Positions 47,301 through 54,890 of a DNA stretch of 64,000 bases are shown here, in pieces. The notes under the pieces were generated by a model. That model was given only the letters and a program-made list of their open reading frames with translations. It ran no database searches and had not been told where the DNA came from. The DNA is from Paenibacillus ferrarius (GTDB lineage Bacteria; Bacillota; Bacilli; Paenibacillales; NBRC-103111): the NCBI RefSeq assembly GCF_002027705.1, contig NZ_MBTG01000017.1, forward strand, positions 109,927 through 173,926, read 5' to 3'. How positions within the stretch are numbered: position 1 is the stretch's first letter; each line of letters begins with the position of its first letter. The position numbers and the translations under genes were made by a program.

Positions 47301-47605
47301 ACATCGCGCCTGTAACAGGAGTGGATCGTTTTACACTGAATATACCGAGTGGATTAATTTATGAAGCATACATCTATGATTCCTCAATGAATTTAATTGG
47401 GACCAACTCTAAAGGTGTTCCAACTCTTTATACAGTTGGGGCAGGTATGACATATTACATCAAGATTAATGGCGTTGGGGGATCATTTAGTAATACGGCT
47501 GCTTATTCCTTTTTGGTTAATAAATATAATCAAGTTAACAAAGCGAATTACCAGTATGACTCAAACGGAAATATTACCAATAAAACGACAACTATAACAA
47601 ATTAG
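44399..47605 (+). CDS. secreted subtilisin-type (S8) serine protease with C-terminal modules
   Basis: A 1068-residue exported protease: signal peptide (about 1-30), I9-type propeptide (about 60-120), and an S8 catalytic domain (about 125-390) with triad motifs VLDSGID, GHGTHVAG and GTSMAS. A WD-like segment with repeated SWPD motifs follows, then Ig/Fn3-like modules and a pre-peptidase C-terminal domain (FEPNDTNAQAF). The last residues, YQYDSNGNITNKTTT, look like one Rhs YD repeat. The next gene, a secreted Rhs protein, starts 14 bp on, so the two are probably co-expressed and the protease may process it. GAGAGGAG supports ATG 44399. Confidence 0.88.
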   Translation: MKFLLKSKPLVSSLLTGVLLFSISSVGGVEAASLKNSEEVITAGYGGDKSKLNLIQNSPIQVAALSNSEQRVIVTFKDKKKVNKSLIQKSKGKVKRENKHSSSLAVTIPSSEIDQLKNDSSVESVEPDIQLQAATQTMDWGVSVINATYAWNSGYTGKGIKVAVLDSGIDTQHEDLSVAGGVSFVDYTTSYDDDNGHGTHVAGIIGAKNNETGVVGVAPDADLYAVKVLDATSKGYLSDVIAGIDWAVDHNIDVINLSMATSVDSPALHRAVDQAYDNGLLVVAAAGNAGNKEGTGDSIQYPAKYNSVIAVGAVDQNRQRAPFSSTGSELEVSAPGEAIYSTYLNNGYKISSGTSMASAFVTGELALLKQQKSALTNVQLRQLLDQNAVFKNNFPASEIENSVTDSVYNSVYGMLYAAGVTGPSVTKSYNLQTPTTSTWPLDLLSKTKSISVTYQYDFQTTYTYYLLNDNTVWFTQGNNGPYQDSTSNWPDLTNAKSISYSRDNLGRSYTTLYYYVLYHDGTIKYKYWKSSAPNDPMLTVDDTANWPEAGNLKAISFSEYGGWTNRFALTKDNRVKRWVSRTNIEDVTSSWPDVTNARDISFSSATGNFDYVPTRYVARLDQAPNINISNQNNQVVYQTVAPNIITLSGTAQDLDGDNLTISASIAGVIKAATLTNTLNPQAWSLQWNVSSDNIPPGTYRNINVSTNDGLWGTANATYNGTITVNRFPYAPTSLNPGTTSTANPQVLTSLSPALNWTFSDPDAGDYQTSYDVQLYSQDGSTLISDSGWINSSIASYSVPSGKLNRGTTYAWKVKVKDSSGGESPFSQIYYIRINTLPVSNINSYTNGQQVNDNVLTLSWTYQDADGQPQYAYQVLGSRDNWATVGYNSGVVTSNGNTHSTTPLPNGTWDIKVMVHDGYEWSNASMRTGLVLPNAFEPNDTNAQAFPINYNTQYSSLISSATDVDFYKYIAPVTGVDRFTLNIPSGLIYEAYIYDSSMNLIGTNSKGVPTLYTVGAGMTYYIKINGVGGSFSNTAAYSFLVNKYNQVNKANYQYDSNGNITNKTTTITN

Positions 47606-47618
47606 GAGGAGACATTGT

Positions 47619-50600
47619 TTGAAGAAGAAAATATATATTCTCATAGTATTGCTCTCCTTATTCATTAATTTATTTCCAACTTATTCGAAAATAGGGACAG
47701 TAAGTGCTAACTCTGTCGATAGGCAAGATCAATCGAATGTAAAGCCTATTAATCAATCAAAGAACGCTAAAAGTGTGATTACTAGTGACTTAGGTTCTAG
47801 AGAGTATCAAACGATTCAGGCAATGGATAACTCAGATCCGGGTTCCACTTTTAATTATGTTAAGACTGAACCAGAGACTGCACCTTTTTCCATTCAACTG
47901 GATAACGAGACATTATCTACTCTAAATGGATCTCTTTCTTTAAAGAGCGATGATCTAAGCGTTCTTGGTCCCAACGGTCTGTCTTTTGCATTAACACGAA
48001 CATATAACAGCAGTTCATCTCAATTTTATCAATTGAATAATGAAGGGATTAACAGTGATCCTTCTCAAGAAGAGAAAATTTCGCCGATTGGCAAGGGATG
48101 GTCGTGGGAAATTCCTTATGTCTTAGGGCAATATGGCAGCACAGATTTGTATGTGCATCCTGCAGGTAGTGGTACTTATAAAATAGTTGGGAATACACTT
48201 GAAGGTTATCCGTGGAAAGATTTAAGTTTTGAGTTAGATAGCCATGTTTTTGTAAATGGATTAAGATCAATGTCCGTTTTACGTTCCATTAAAGGTATTA
48301 ATCAGTTTTTTGATGAAAAAGGAAGAATTATTCAAATTTCTGACAATTACGAGAATAAAATTCAATTCTACTATTCCGTTCTCAATGATAAACTCATTGC
48401 TATTGTTGATGGTGTAGGTAATACAATTAACATATCTTATATGGCAAACTATGTGACAGTTACTAAAGGAAGTTATTCAATTACTTACTATAAAACAAAT
48501 CAGAATGGGATTGATTTGTTAACTAAGGTAGAGGACTCTGCGGGTAGAATTACAACTTATGATTATAGTATTAAAGATGCTAAATATAACATGCATGGTT
48601 CTACACCATTAAACAGCAACCCTTATGCACTGCTTACGGGGATTACTTATCCGACAGGAGCAAAAAGTGTTTATTATTACGAAAATACGCCGTATACACG
48701 ATTTTTGAACAATGATATCTCCAGACAGTATAGGCATCAAGATCCAGATATTGATAATGTAAATCAAGTTTACCGTGTGGTTGCCCGTGAAGATCATATA
48801 ACACTTTCGAACGGCTCTGTCGAAGTGAAGAATCGCAAAGACATTACGTATAACGGAGATATTGGTAGTTTAGCAAATTCAGATTTAAGGTATTCAGTGA
48901 CAGTTAACGATGGATTTACCTCAACAGAGTTTTTTAATAAAAAAGATTTTATAGACTCAGAAACCCCTCCTGCCATGTATAACACAAAGATTGTTGCTTC
49001 ATCTGGCAATTACAGAAAAATAACGGATATGACGTATAACGAGGAAAAAAGATACACAAATCCAACGATAACGACAGTAACGAATAAGAATGCTGTGACA
49101 AATGAAAGTTCGGAACCTATTACATCAATTATTAACTATGATGATTATAGAAATGTCATGTCTTCGACAAATCCGCTAACTATCCAAACCACATATGGCT
49201 ATGATCCAAGTTCACATTTATTATTAAATGTTTCGCAGCCAGTTAGTGCAACTCAAGTTCAATATACGGAATATACACGTAACGCTAAAGGCAGTGTTAC
49301 ATCAGAAAAGATAAGAGAGGGAAGTAGTACAGGTAAGATACTGAAACAGATTGGATATGAAAATTTTGATGTATACGGAAATAGTCTTCAAACACGTGTA
49401 ACAACCAATCAAGGGCAAGAGACGTTGTATCAGACCGAATACAGTGCTTTGTATAATGGTGCATTTCCCACCAAATTGATTGTAAATGTCAAAGATATTG
49501 ATGGTGCGACATCAACAATTACCAAACAATTAGATTATGATCCGAAAATTGGCAAGCCGTTACAGTTTGTAGATGGCAACCAGAATATTACAAAATATCA
49601 ATATGATATTTTGGGTCGTCTTATTAAAGTAATTCAGCCAGATTTAAGTAATAAAGAAATCAGCTACTTGGACGATACGAACCAAATTCGAGTAATCAAC
49701 GAAATGGGCCAAGCATCTCTAACGACTTGGAATCCTATTGGTTGGAAAACCGAAACCGGACTGATTGAAAATGGTGTCTATCGGACGAAACAAAAATATA
49801 ACTATGATCAACACGGACGTCAAAACTACGTAGAAGATGCGCTAGGAAATCGAACTTACAATGAATATGATCAATGGAGTAGGCCCAACAAGGCGATTTA
49901 TCCGGATAATTCTTTCGAATCAGTTCAATATGATGATATATATTTTTACAAAATACAGACTGATCCGGAAGGTAATGTAAAAAAGGAACATTATGATAAA
50001 TTAGGGCGACTTGATAAAAGAACAGAATCAACAAAAACGAAGACTAACGTAACTGGTATTTTTGATTATGATTATGCTGGTAATTTAACCGTTTTTAAAG
50101 ATCATGATGTCCCTCCACAGAACATAACTAGAATGGAGTATGATGTACTAGGACATTTAACTGCGGTTACAAATGCCAAAAATGAAAAAACAACCTACCA
50201 ATATGATTATCTGGGGAAGATCTTGAAAACTACTTTTCCAGATTATAATACGAAACAGAACAAGTATAATGAGTTAGGTCGACTTATTCAAACAACGGAT
50301 GCTAACAATAAAATTCAAAAGTTTTACCACGATGCAAATGGAAATCAGATAGGGTCTAAAGATCGCAATGGAGAAACGTTTAAAAACACGTATGATTATC
50401 GTAACTTTCTCCTTCAATCCGATGTATTAGATTCTCAAGGTCAAGTAATTGCAAATGAATCTGTTTCCTATCAATATGATTTAGTAGGCCGGCGTATCCA
50501 TATGAGTGATTCTACGGGTACTACTTTGTATTCGTATACCCCGTCTAATGGCTTTCTGAGTAAAGTTACTTATCCTGATGGGCGTATACTGAGTTACAGC

Positions 50601-52193
50601 TACGATTCACAGGGAAATATAACTAGCCTTACTGATCCATTTGGCTCTAATTCTTACTATGGATACGATTCCCGTAATCGATTAATTTCTGTAGGTTCAT
50701 CTTTAGAGGATATTGAAGCACAATATTCTTATTACAAAAATAATCTCTTGAACAGCACCCGCCAGAAAAATGGTGTTACATCGTACTTTACGTATGACGG
50801 ATTACAACTGAGCACCTTAACTCAGAAGAAATCCGATGGTTCTCCTTTGAATACGTTTAGTTATTCGTCGTATGACAACAACGGCAATCAATTAACAAAG
50901 ATGGAGAATGGGGTGAGTTACTCATTTACGTACGATCCGTTGAATCGTATACAAACATCATCGCAATTCGATGAGACATTTGATTACGATAATCGCGGCA
51001 ACCGAACAAGTATGACGACAAATCATCCGTTTGATAGTCCAGATTCAACGTACACATACGACAAACGTAATCGTCTAACTAATGTTACGACGAAAAATGG
51101 CCGAAATGTAATTTATAAATATAACGGTGACGGGGTTCTATGGGAGCGTACAGAGAATGGTCAAAGTACACGATATTACAATCGCGGATCAAATGTCATT
51201 GCTGAAGGTAACGTTATAAATGGTGTTGCAACATTAAAAGCTCGATACATTCGTGGTAATGGACTTGTGGCACGTGAGGACTCCGCTGGCAAAGCTTACT
51301 ATGTTCAAAATGGCCACGGTGATGTCGTAAACCTAATGGATAGCACTGGATTGACTAAGATTAATTCGTATCAGTATGATATTTGGGGGAATATAGTCAG
51401 TCAGCAGGAGAATGTACCACAACTGTTTAAGTATAGTGGTGAGATGTTTGATGATGCCACGAGTTTGCAGTATTTAAGAGCGCGTTGGTATGATCCGAGT
51501 ATGGGACGGTTTGTTAATGAAGATAGTAACGAAGGTCAAATCGACAACCCACTCTCACTGAACCTTTATACTTATGTTAACAACAACCCATTAACTCATA
51601 TTGACCCTACAGGGCATGTAGCCAAAGAAATGAATGAAGATACCAGTACATGTGGTTGTATTGTTGATCTACGTGAGTTAAGTAGCGGTGAACTAGCTAG
51701 TATTATGTTCGATAGAAGTTTAGAAAACACACCAGATACAGTACAAGCGGCGTATAACGAATTTGTAAGACGAAATTTTATGTTGGTAGAGAATGGTGTA
51801 TTAAAGGTTGCTGAAGGAGGCAAGATTGCCCTAGCGGCTATCCGTAATATATTTAAAGGCACTGAATCCGTTGATGAAATGACAAGTCTATTTAGAGCAG
51901 TGAGTCCAGAAGAGTTCTATCCATTAATGGAGTCAGGAACATTTACAATTAGTCCTAAAGGATTTGATGGTAAACAATTTGGATTAGACTTTGAAGAAAC
52001 TCTTAAATTTGCTGAAAAATATAAAGATATTGGTGCAATAATTGAGGTGAAAATTCCAAAAGACAAACTTGATCAATTAGCAGATTTCACATCAGTAGAC
52101 CCTTTTATTTTTAAGAGTGGAACTGTAACAATTCACCTTGACCAATTAGAAGATTTTAATAAGTTCATCAAAGATCTTACCCATAAATACTAA
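47619..52193 (+). CDS. secreted Rhs/YD-repeat protein with C-terminal toxin domain
   Basis: A 1524-residue protein with signal peptide (about 1-32), many YD repeats (YDxxGN, YDxLGR) from about 450 to 1290, and the Rhs core end YLRARWYDPSMGRFVNEDS through HIDPTG at about 1330. The following 195 residues are the variable toxin tip; its segment LFRAVSPEEFYPLMESG, then KGFDGKQFGLDFEE, resembles ADP-ribosyltransferase-like effector tips, at low confidence. Rhs proteins form a shell that encloses and autocleaves the tip. TTG 47619 is used because AGGAGGAG lies seven bases upstream. The next small gene is the expected immunity gene. Confidence 0.9.
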   Translation: MKKKIYILIVLLSLFINLFPTYSKIGTVSANSVDRQDQSNVKPINQSKNAKSVITSDLGSREYQTIQAMDNSDPGSTFNYVKTEPETAPFSIQLDNETLSTLNGSLSLKSDDLSVLGPNGLSFALTRTYNSSSSQFYQLNNEGINSDPSQEEKISPIGKGWSWEIPYVLGQYGSTDLYVHPAGSGTYKIVGNTLEGYPWKDLSFELDSHVFVNGLRSMSVLRSIKGINQFFDEKGRIIQISDNYENKIQFYYSVLNDKLIAIVDGVGNTINISYMANYVTVTKGSYSITYYKTNQNGIDLLTKVEDSAGRITTYDYSIKDAKYNMHGSTPLNSNPYALLTGITYPTGAKSVYYYENTPYTRFLNNDISRQYRHQDPDIDNVNQVYRVVAREDHITLSNGSVEVKNRKDITYNGDIGSLANSDLRYSVTVNDGFTSTEFFNKKDFIDSETPPAMYNTKIVASSGNYRKITDMTYNEEKRYTNPTITTVTNKNAVTNESSEPITSIINYDDYRNVMSSTNPLTIQTTYGYDPSSHLLLNVSQPVSATQVQYTEYTRNAKGSVTSEKIREGSSTGKILKQIGYENFDVYGNSLQTRVTTNQGQETLYQTEYSALYNGAFPTKLIVNVKDIDGATSTITKQLDYDPKIGKPLQFVDGNQNITKYQYDILGRLIKVIQPDLSNKEISYLDDTNQIRVINEMGQASLTTWNPIGWKTETGLIENGVYRTKQKYNYDQHGRQNYVEDALGNRTYNEYDQWSRPNKAIYPDNSFESVQYDDIYFYKIQTDPEGNVKKEHYDKLGRLDKRTESTKTKTNVTGIFDYDYAGNLTVFKDHDVPPQNITRMEYDVLGHLTAVTNAKNEKTTYQYDYLGKILKTTFPDYNTKQNKYNELGRLIQTTDANNKIQKFYHDANGNQIGSKDRNGETFKNTYDYRNFLLQSDVLDSQGQVIANESVSYQYDLVGRRIHMSDSTGTTLYSYTPSNGFLSKVTYPDGRILSYSYDSQGNITSLTDPFGSNSYYGYDSRNRLISVGSSLEDIEAQYSYYKNNLLNSTRQKNGVTSYFTYDGLQLSTLTQKKSDGSPLNTFSYSSYDNNGNQLTKMENGVSYSFTYDPLNRIQTSSQFDETFDYDNRGNRTSMTTNHPFDSPDSTYTYDKRNRLTNVTTKNGRNVIYKYNGDGVLWERTENGQSTRYYNRGSNVIAEGNVINGVATLKARYIRGNGLVAREDSAGKAYYVQNGHGDVVNLMDSTGLTKINSYQYDIWGNIVSQQENVPQLFKYSGEMFDDATSLQYLRARWYDPSMGRFVNEDSNEGQIDNPLSLNLYTYVNNNPLTHIDPTGHVAKEMNEDTSTCGCIVDLRELSSGELASIMFDRSLENTPDTVQAAYNEFVRRNFMLVENGVLKVAEGGKIALAAIRNIFKGTESVDEMTSLFRAVSPEEFYPLMESGTFTISPKGFDGKQFGLDFEETLKFAEKYKDIGAIIEVKIPKDKLDQLADFTSVDPFIFKSGTVTIHLDQLEDFNKFIKDLTHKY

Positions 52194-52204
52194 GGAGAAT
52201 AGAT

Positions 52205-52516
52205 ATGCTAACTGTAAAAGCGGAAATATCTTTTGGCATTGAGAATTTATCTCAAGATTTAAGCACGAAACATATCTTACGACCTTCAATAAATTTTGGG
52301 GATAATTTACTTTTTTCGGGCACAATACTTGCTGATAGTGACGTAGACGAATTAATTAGGGGCAGAAGGTATAAGGTTACAATTGAACTGCCCACAGTAG
52401 AGCAAGAAGCATATGAACATATTAGACATTTAGTGCAGATTGGTAATATTTTCACACTACAGAATGCCTCTAAGGTTTTAGGTAAAGGGGAAATAATGGA
52501 TTTCATGTTTGTGTAA
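52205..52516 (+). CDS. candidate immunity protein with EF-Tu C-terminal-like fold
   Basis: A 103-residue protein coded 11 bp after the Rhs gene with AAGGAG before ATG 52205. The pattern GDNLLFSGTI, RYKVTIELP, and GNIFTLQNASKVLGKGEI resembles the EF-Tu domain III type of beta barrel (G-x-x-F-x-L, VGxGxI). Position directly after a toxin tip indicates that it neutralises that tip. A terminator follows at once. Confidence 0.62.
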   Translation: MLTVKAEISFGIENLSQDLSTKHILRPSINFGDNLLFSGTILADSDVDELIRGRRYKVTIELPTVEQEAYEHIRHLVQIGNIFTLQNASKVLGKGEIMDFMFV

Positions 52517-52551
52517 TTTTGATATTAAATTGATACATCAAGATCACTTAG

Positions 52552-52581
52552 CCTTGCGACTAACCCTCGCAAGGTTTCTTT
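52552..52581 (+). terminator. terminator after immunity gene 1 and outer tip of the left inverted repeat
   Basis: CCTTGCG / CGCAAGG hairpin followed by TTTCTTTTT. The same hairpin in mirror image ends the second immunity gene at 60039-60061. Confidence 0.78.
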
Positions 52582-52691
52582 TTGCCGTGGCAACGCTAAA
52601 ATGAAGCAAACAACAGCTTTCAGCGCTTCGCAGCCGTCAAGCGCCGTAAAACCTCCGAATAATCCAAGCCTATGCCTACGGCACCTACACA

Positions 52692-52879
52692 GCCTCACTG
52701 CGCCTTATGCAGGGATAAACGGCTTGCCCCCAAGTTGATTCCTTGCAGGGATGGCTTGCAGTCTTTCAAACCCTAGTCGGACAGGCTGCGCTGTCAGGAT
52801 CGGTTTGAAAGGCGCAAGCTCCCTGCTCAGTGAATCAACAGCGGCAAGCCGTTTATGCGCATAAGGCCCAGTGTGAGGC
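52692..52879. repeat. nested palindrome 1 in the left arm
   Basis: Imperfect palindrome centred near 52785: GCCTCACTG, CCTTATGC, ATAAACGGCTTGCC, TTGATTC and CTTTCAAACC on the left are mirrored by GGTTTGAAAG, GAATCAA, GGCAAGCCGTTTAT, GCATAAGG and CAGTGTGAGGC on the right. GACAG-N6-CTGTC marks the centre. Confidence 0.85.
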
Positions 52880-52934
52880 GTTTTGGTTGCCGTCGGCAGC
52901 GGCTTTGATCCTTCGGATCGGTTTTAAAACTCTC

Positions 52935-53321
52935 GTTCGCGCCGCGGCCAAGGACAGACGGCTTTTTACAAACGCGCTTCCCGCAGCGCTTCGCTCCTTC
53001 CCCCTTTTGGGGCTGGATACGCTCATGCTCCTGCTGGCTTGGCTCCTCACCTTGGCCCTTATTCACGGCTGCACAGACTTCCTCAGTCAATTCTCCTGCT
53101 TCATGATGCGGGTGTCTGTCCAAACAACGCTTGGACAGACAGGCATCATGATAGGAAGGGGAATCGATCGGCGAGAAAGCCGTTTGCCACGAATAAGGGA
53201 TCGGTGAGGATAGGCCAGCCAGCAGGGCATGAACATGTATCCAGCCCCAAAGCGGAAGAAGCGAAGCCTGGGAAGCTAGGGTTTGTAAAAAGCCGTCTTT
53301 GCCCTTGTGGCAGCCGCGAAC
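52935..53321. repeat. nested palindrome 2 in the left arm
   Basis: Imperfect palindrome of about 387 bp centred near 53127. GTTCGCG, AGACGGCTTTTTACAAA, CTTCGCT, GGGGCTGGATAC, CATG, CTCACC and TTCATGATGC on the left have mirrored partners on the right. The centre is TGTCTGTCCAA-N7-TTGGACAGACA. Confidence 0.85.
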
Positions 53322-53671
53322 GGGAAGGTTGATCTTGGTTGTTGGGTCACAACCAAGGATTCAGTTGCTTTTTCTTCGAAGTCTAGGCAAGAAGTTTTTC
53401 TTCAAAGCATAACCCGCAAGGTCTCCCCCCCCCCCCCCATTTTTGAATGTTTTTCTTCGAAGCACTGCTCTATAAAGAAACTGACGTTTTTGGATTTTTC
53501 CCTTTTCTTTTTTTATGCACTTTTTTGATCTAAGAAACGACAAAATATACCAAATGGGTTTGTTGTTTGGTATGATATTCCTATAAGTAAAAACATAGAA
53601 AGCAATGTATTCTGAAATTGATAGTAGAACCTGCATTATCAACTATGTGTTTCCATTTCAGGGAGGATAGC

Positions 53672-54460
53672 ATGAATTCATTTTTCTTAGAAATCTTTGA
53701 ACATATTGAAGATTTAGAACGGTCATGGCTTGATAAACCAGGTAAATATTCGATTCATATAGCAAGATTAGTATCATTAGTTTGTATGGCACTATTAGTT
53801 TATTTATTAACGTTTTTTTTATCTATATTTGTTTCTTTAGTACTAGACCATTTCTTAGGTATTAATAATGGCAACTTCCAATACCTTTGGTCAATAGCAC
53901 TATTAATTGTATTCCCTCTATCAATTCCTTTAGTAACAAACTGGTTAGACAGAAAATTTAATTACTCAGGTATTTTTGTTAGTTTTTACGAGACATTGAT
54001 TTATTCTAAAGTTGATGTCGCTTCCTTTAGATTTTTCTTGGAAATAATGGGGTTTATTTTTTACGTAGCTATCAATACAGTAATAACAATAGTTTCAATA
54101 GCAAATTTTATCGATGAAGACAGTTTAGTCAGTTATATGCAATTACATCAAACCGTTGTAATCTCTATACTTGCTACAATTCACATTGTAATATACTTCA
54201 CGATTAGAATATTGTTTTTACCCAATAAGACATTAGAACAAAAATTAAAGAAGCATGTTAGAGAATTTAGATTATGGTTAATTGTGTTAATTTGTACAAC
54301 TGGATATATGATGTATAAATTATTTACTGCTTTCTCTCCAATAGATATGGCATATCTTATAGGTGCAATTTTGGTTGCAATAGTACGATTAATAAGTAGT
54401 TATAAAGAATTAAGGAAAGTCATAGTAGAATTAAAAGAAACCATAGCAACATTCATTTAA
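53672..54460 (+). CDS. polytopic membrane protein of the inverted-repeat island
   Basis: A 262-residue protein with about six membrane segments (roughly 30-55, 70-90, 115-140, 155-180, 205-225 and 230-250) and no recognised motif. ATG 53672 is preceded by GGGAGG; the frame opens at 53618. The next ORF follows after 28 bases or fewer, suggesting one operon with the HD/GHKL ATPase. A membrane protein beside nucleotide-driven enzymes fits an effector or sensor of a defence system, but this is inference. Confidence 0.65.
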   Translation: MNSFFLEIFEHIEDLERSWLDKPGKYSIHIARLVSLVCMALLVYLLTFFLSIFVSLVLDHFLGINNGNFQYLWSIALLIVFPLSIPLVTNWLDRKFNYSGIFVSFYETLIYSKVDVASFRFFLEIMGFIFYVAINTVITIVSIANFIDEDSLVSYMQLHQTVVISILATIHIVIYFTIRILFLPNKTLEQKLKKHVREFRLWLIVLICTTGYMMYKLFTAFSPIDMAYLIGAILVAIVRLISSYKELRKVIVELKETIATFI

Positions 54461-54488
54461 GCATATCAAATTGGATCTTGACTTATAT

Positions 54489-54887
54489 ATGCAAGTGATA
54501 AATATTGCAAAAATAGCTGAAGATTTCTTGGAAAGAATTCCTGTTGTTTTTCCAACGTATACAATGCATAATATTGAGCACTCAATCAGAATTCTAGAAT
54601 ATGTATACGAAATTATTGAGCCTCAATACATTTCGGAAGAGCCGCTCTCCAACTATGAGAACCACTTATCTCCTCTTGAAATTGCCACTATCATTTATGG
54701 GGCATTACTTCATGATATTGGTATGGCTCCGGACGATGAAATCAACGGTAAGATAAAATCCAATTCATTAGAATGGTGTGATGATAAGTATTATAAGTTT
54801 GTTGAAATATTTAATGGTGATGAAGTCCTAGCTTTACAAGATTATTTAAGAAGAATCCATGCTAGACTTTCGTCAATATATATATAA
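54489..54887 (+). CDS. HD domain part of an HD-GHKL ATPase (ends at in-frame TAA)
   Basis: The protein begins MQVINIAKIAEDFLERI and shows the HD motifs HNIEHS and GALLHDIGM. It ends at TAA 54885-54887, but the same frame continues without another stop into the GHKL part, whose early segment LLLRLGDILDFDSRR carries the distal Asp expected to complete the HD domain. The stop therefore splits one domain and one gene. The start is uncertain: ATG 54489 lacks a good ribosome site, and TTG 54471 is possible, with coupling to the upstream gene. Confidence 0.62.
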   Translation: MQVINIAKIAEDFLERIPVVFPTYTMHNIEHSIRILEYVYEIIEPQYISEEPLSNYENHLSPLEIATIIYGALLHDIGMAPDDEINGKIKSNSLEWCDDKYYKFVEIFNGDEVLALQDYLRRIHARLSSIYI

Positions 54888-54890
54888 AAA

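Larger units (their letters stand above)
52552..53500 (+). repeat. long inverted repeat, left arm (about 0.95 kb)
   Basis: The reverse complement recurs at about 59135-60062. Matching landmarks along both arms include ATAAACGGCTTGCC, TTGGACAGACA, CAGCCCCAAA, GCCGCGAACGAGG-like sequence, GGTTGATCTTGGTTGT, a C14 homopolymer (53425-53438; G12 in the other arm at 59187-59198) and TTTGAATGTTTTTCTTCG. The arm is G+C-rich compared with the enclosed genes and carries no credible gene. Confidence 0.9.

Noticed and set aside
52830..53207. ORFs in the inverted-repeat arms (also 59417-59788)
   Set aside because: They lie in palindromic DNA, lack ribosome sites and show no protein-like pattern.
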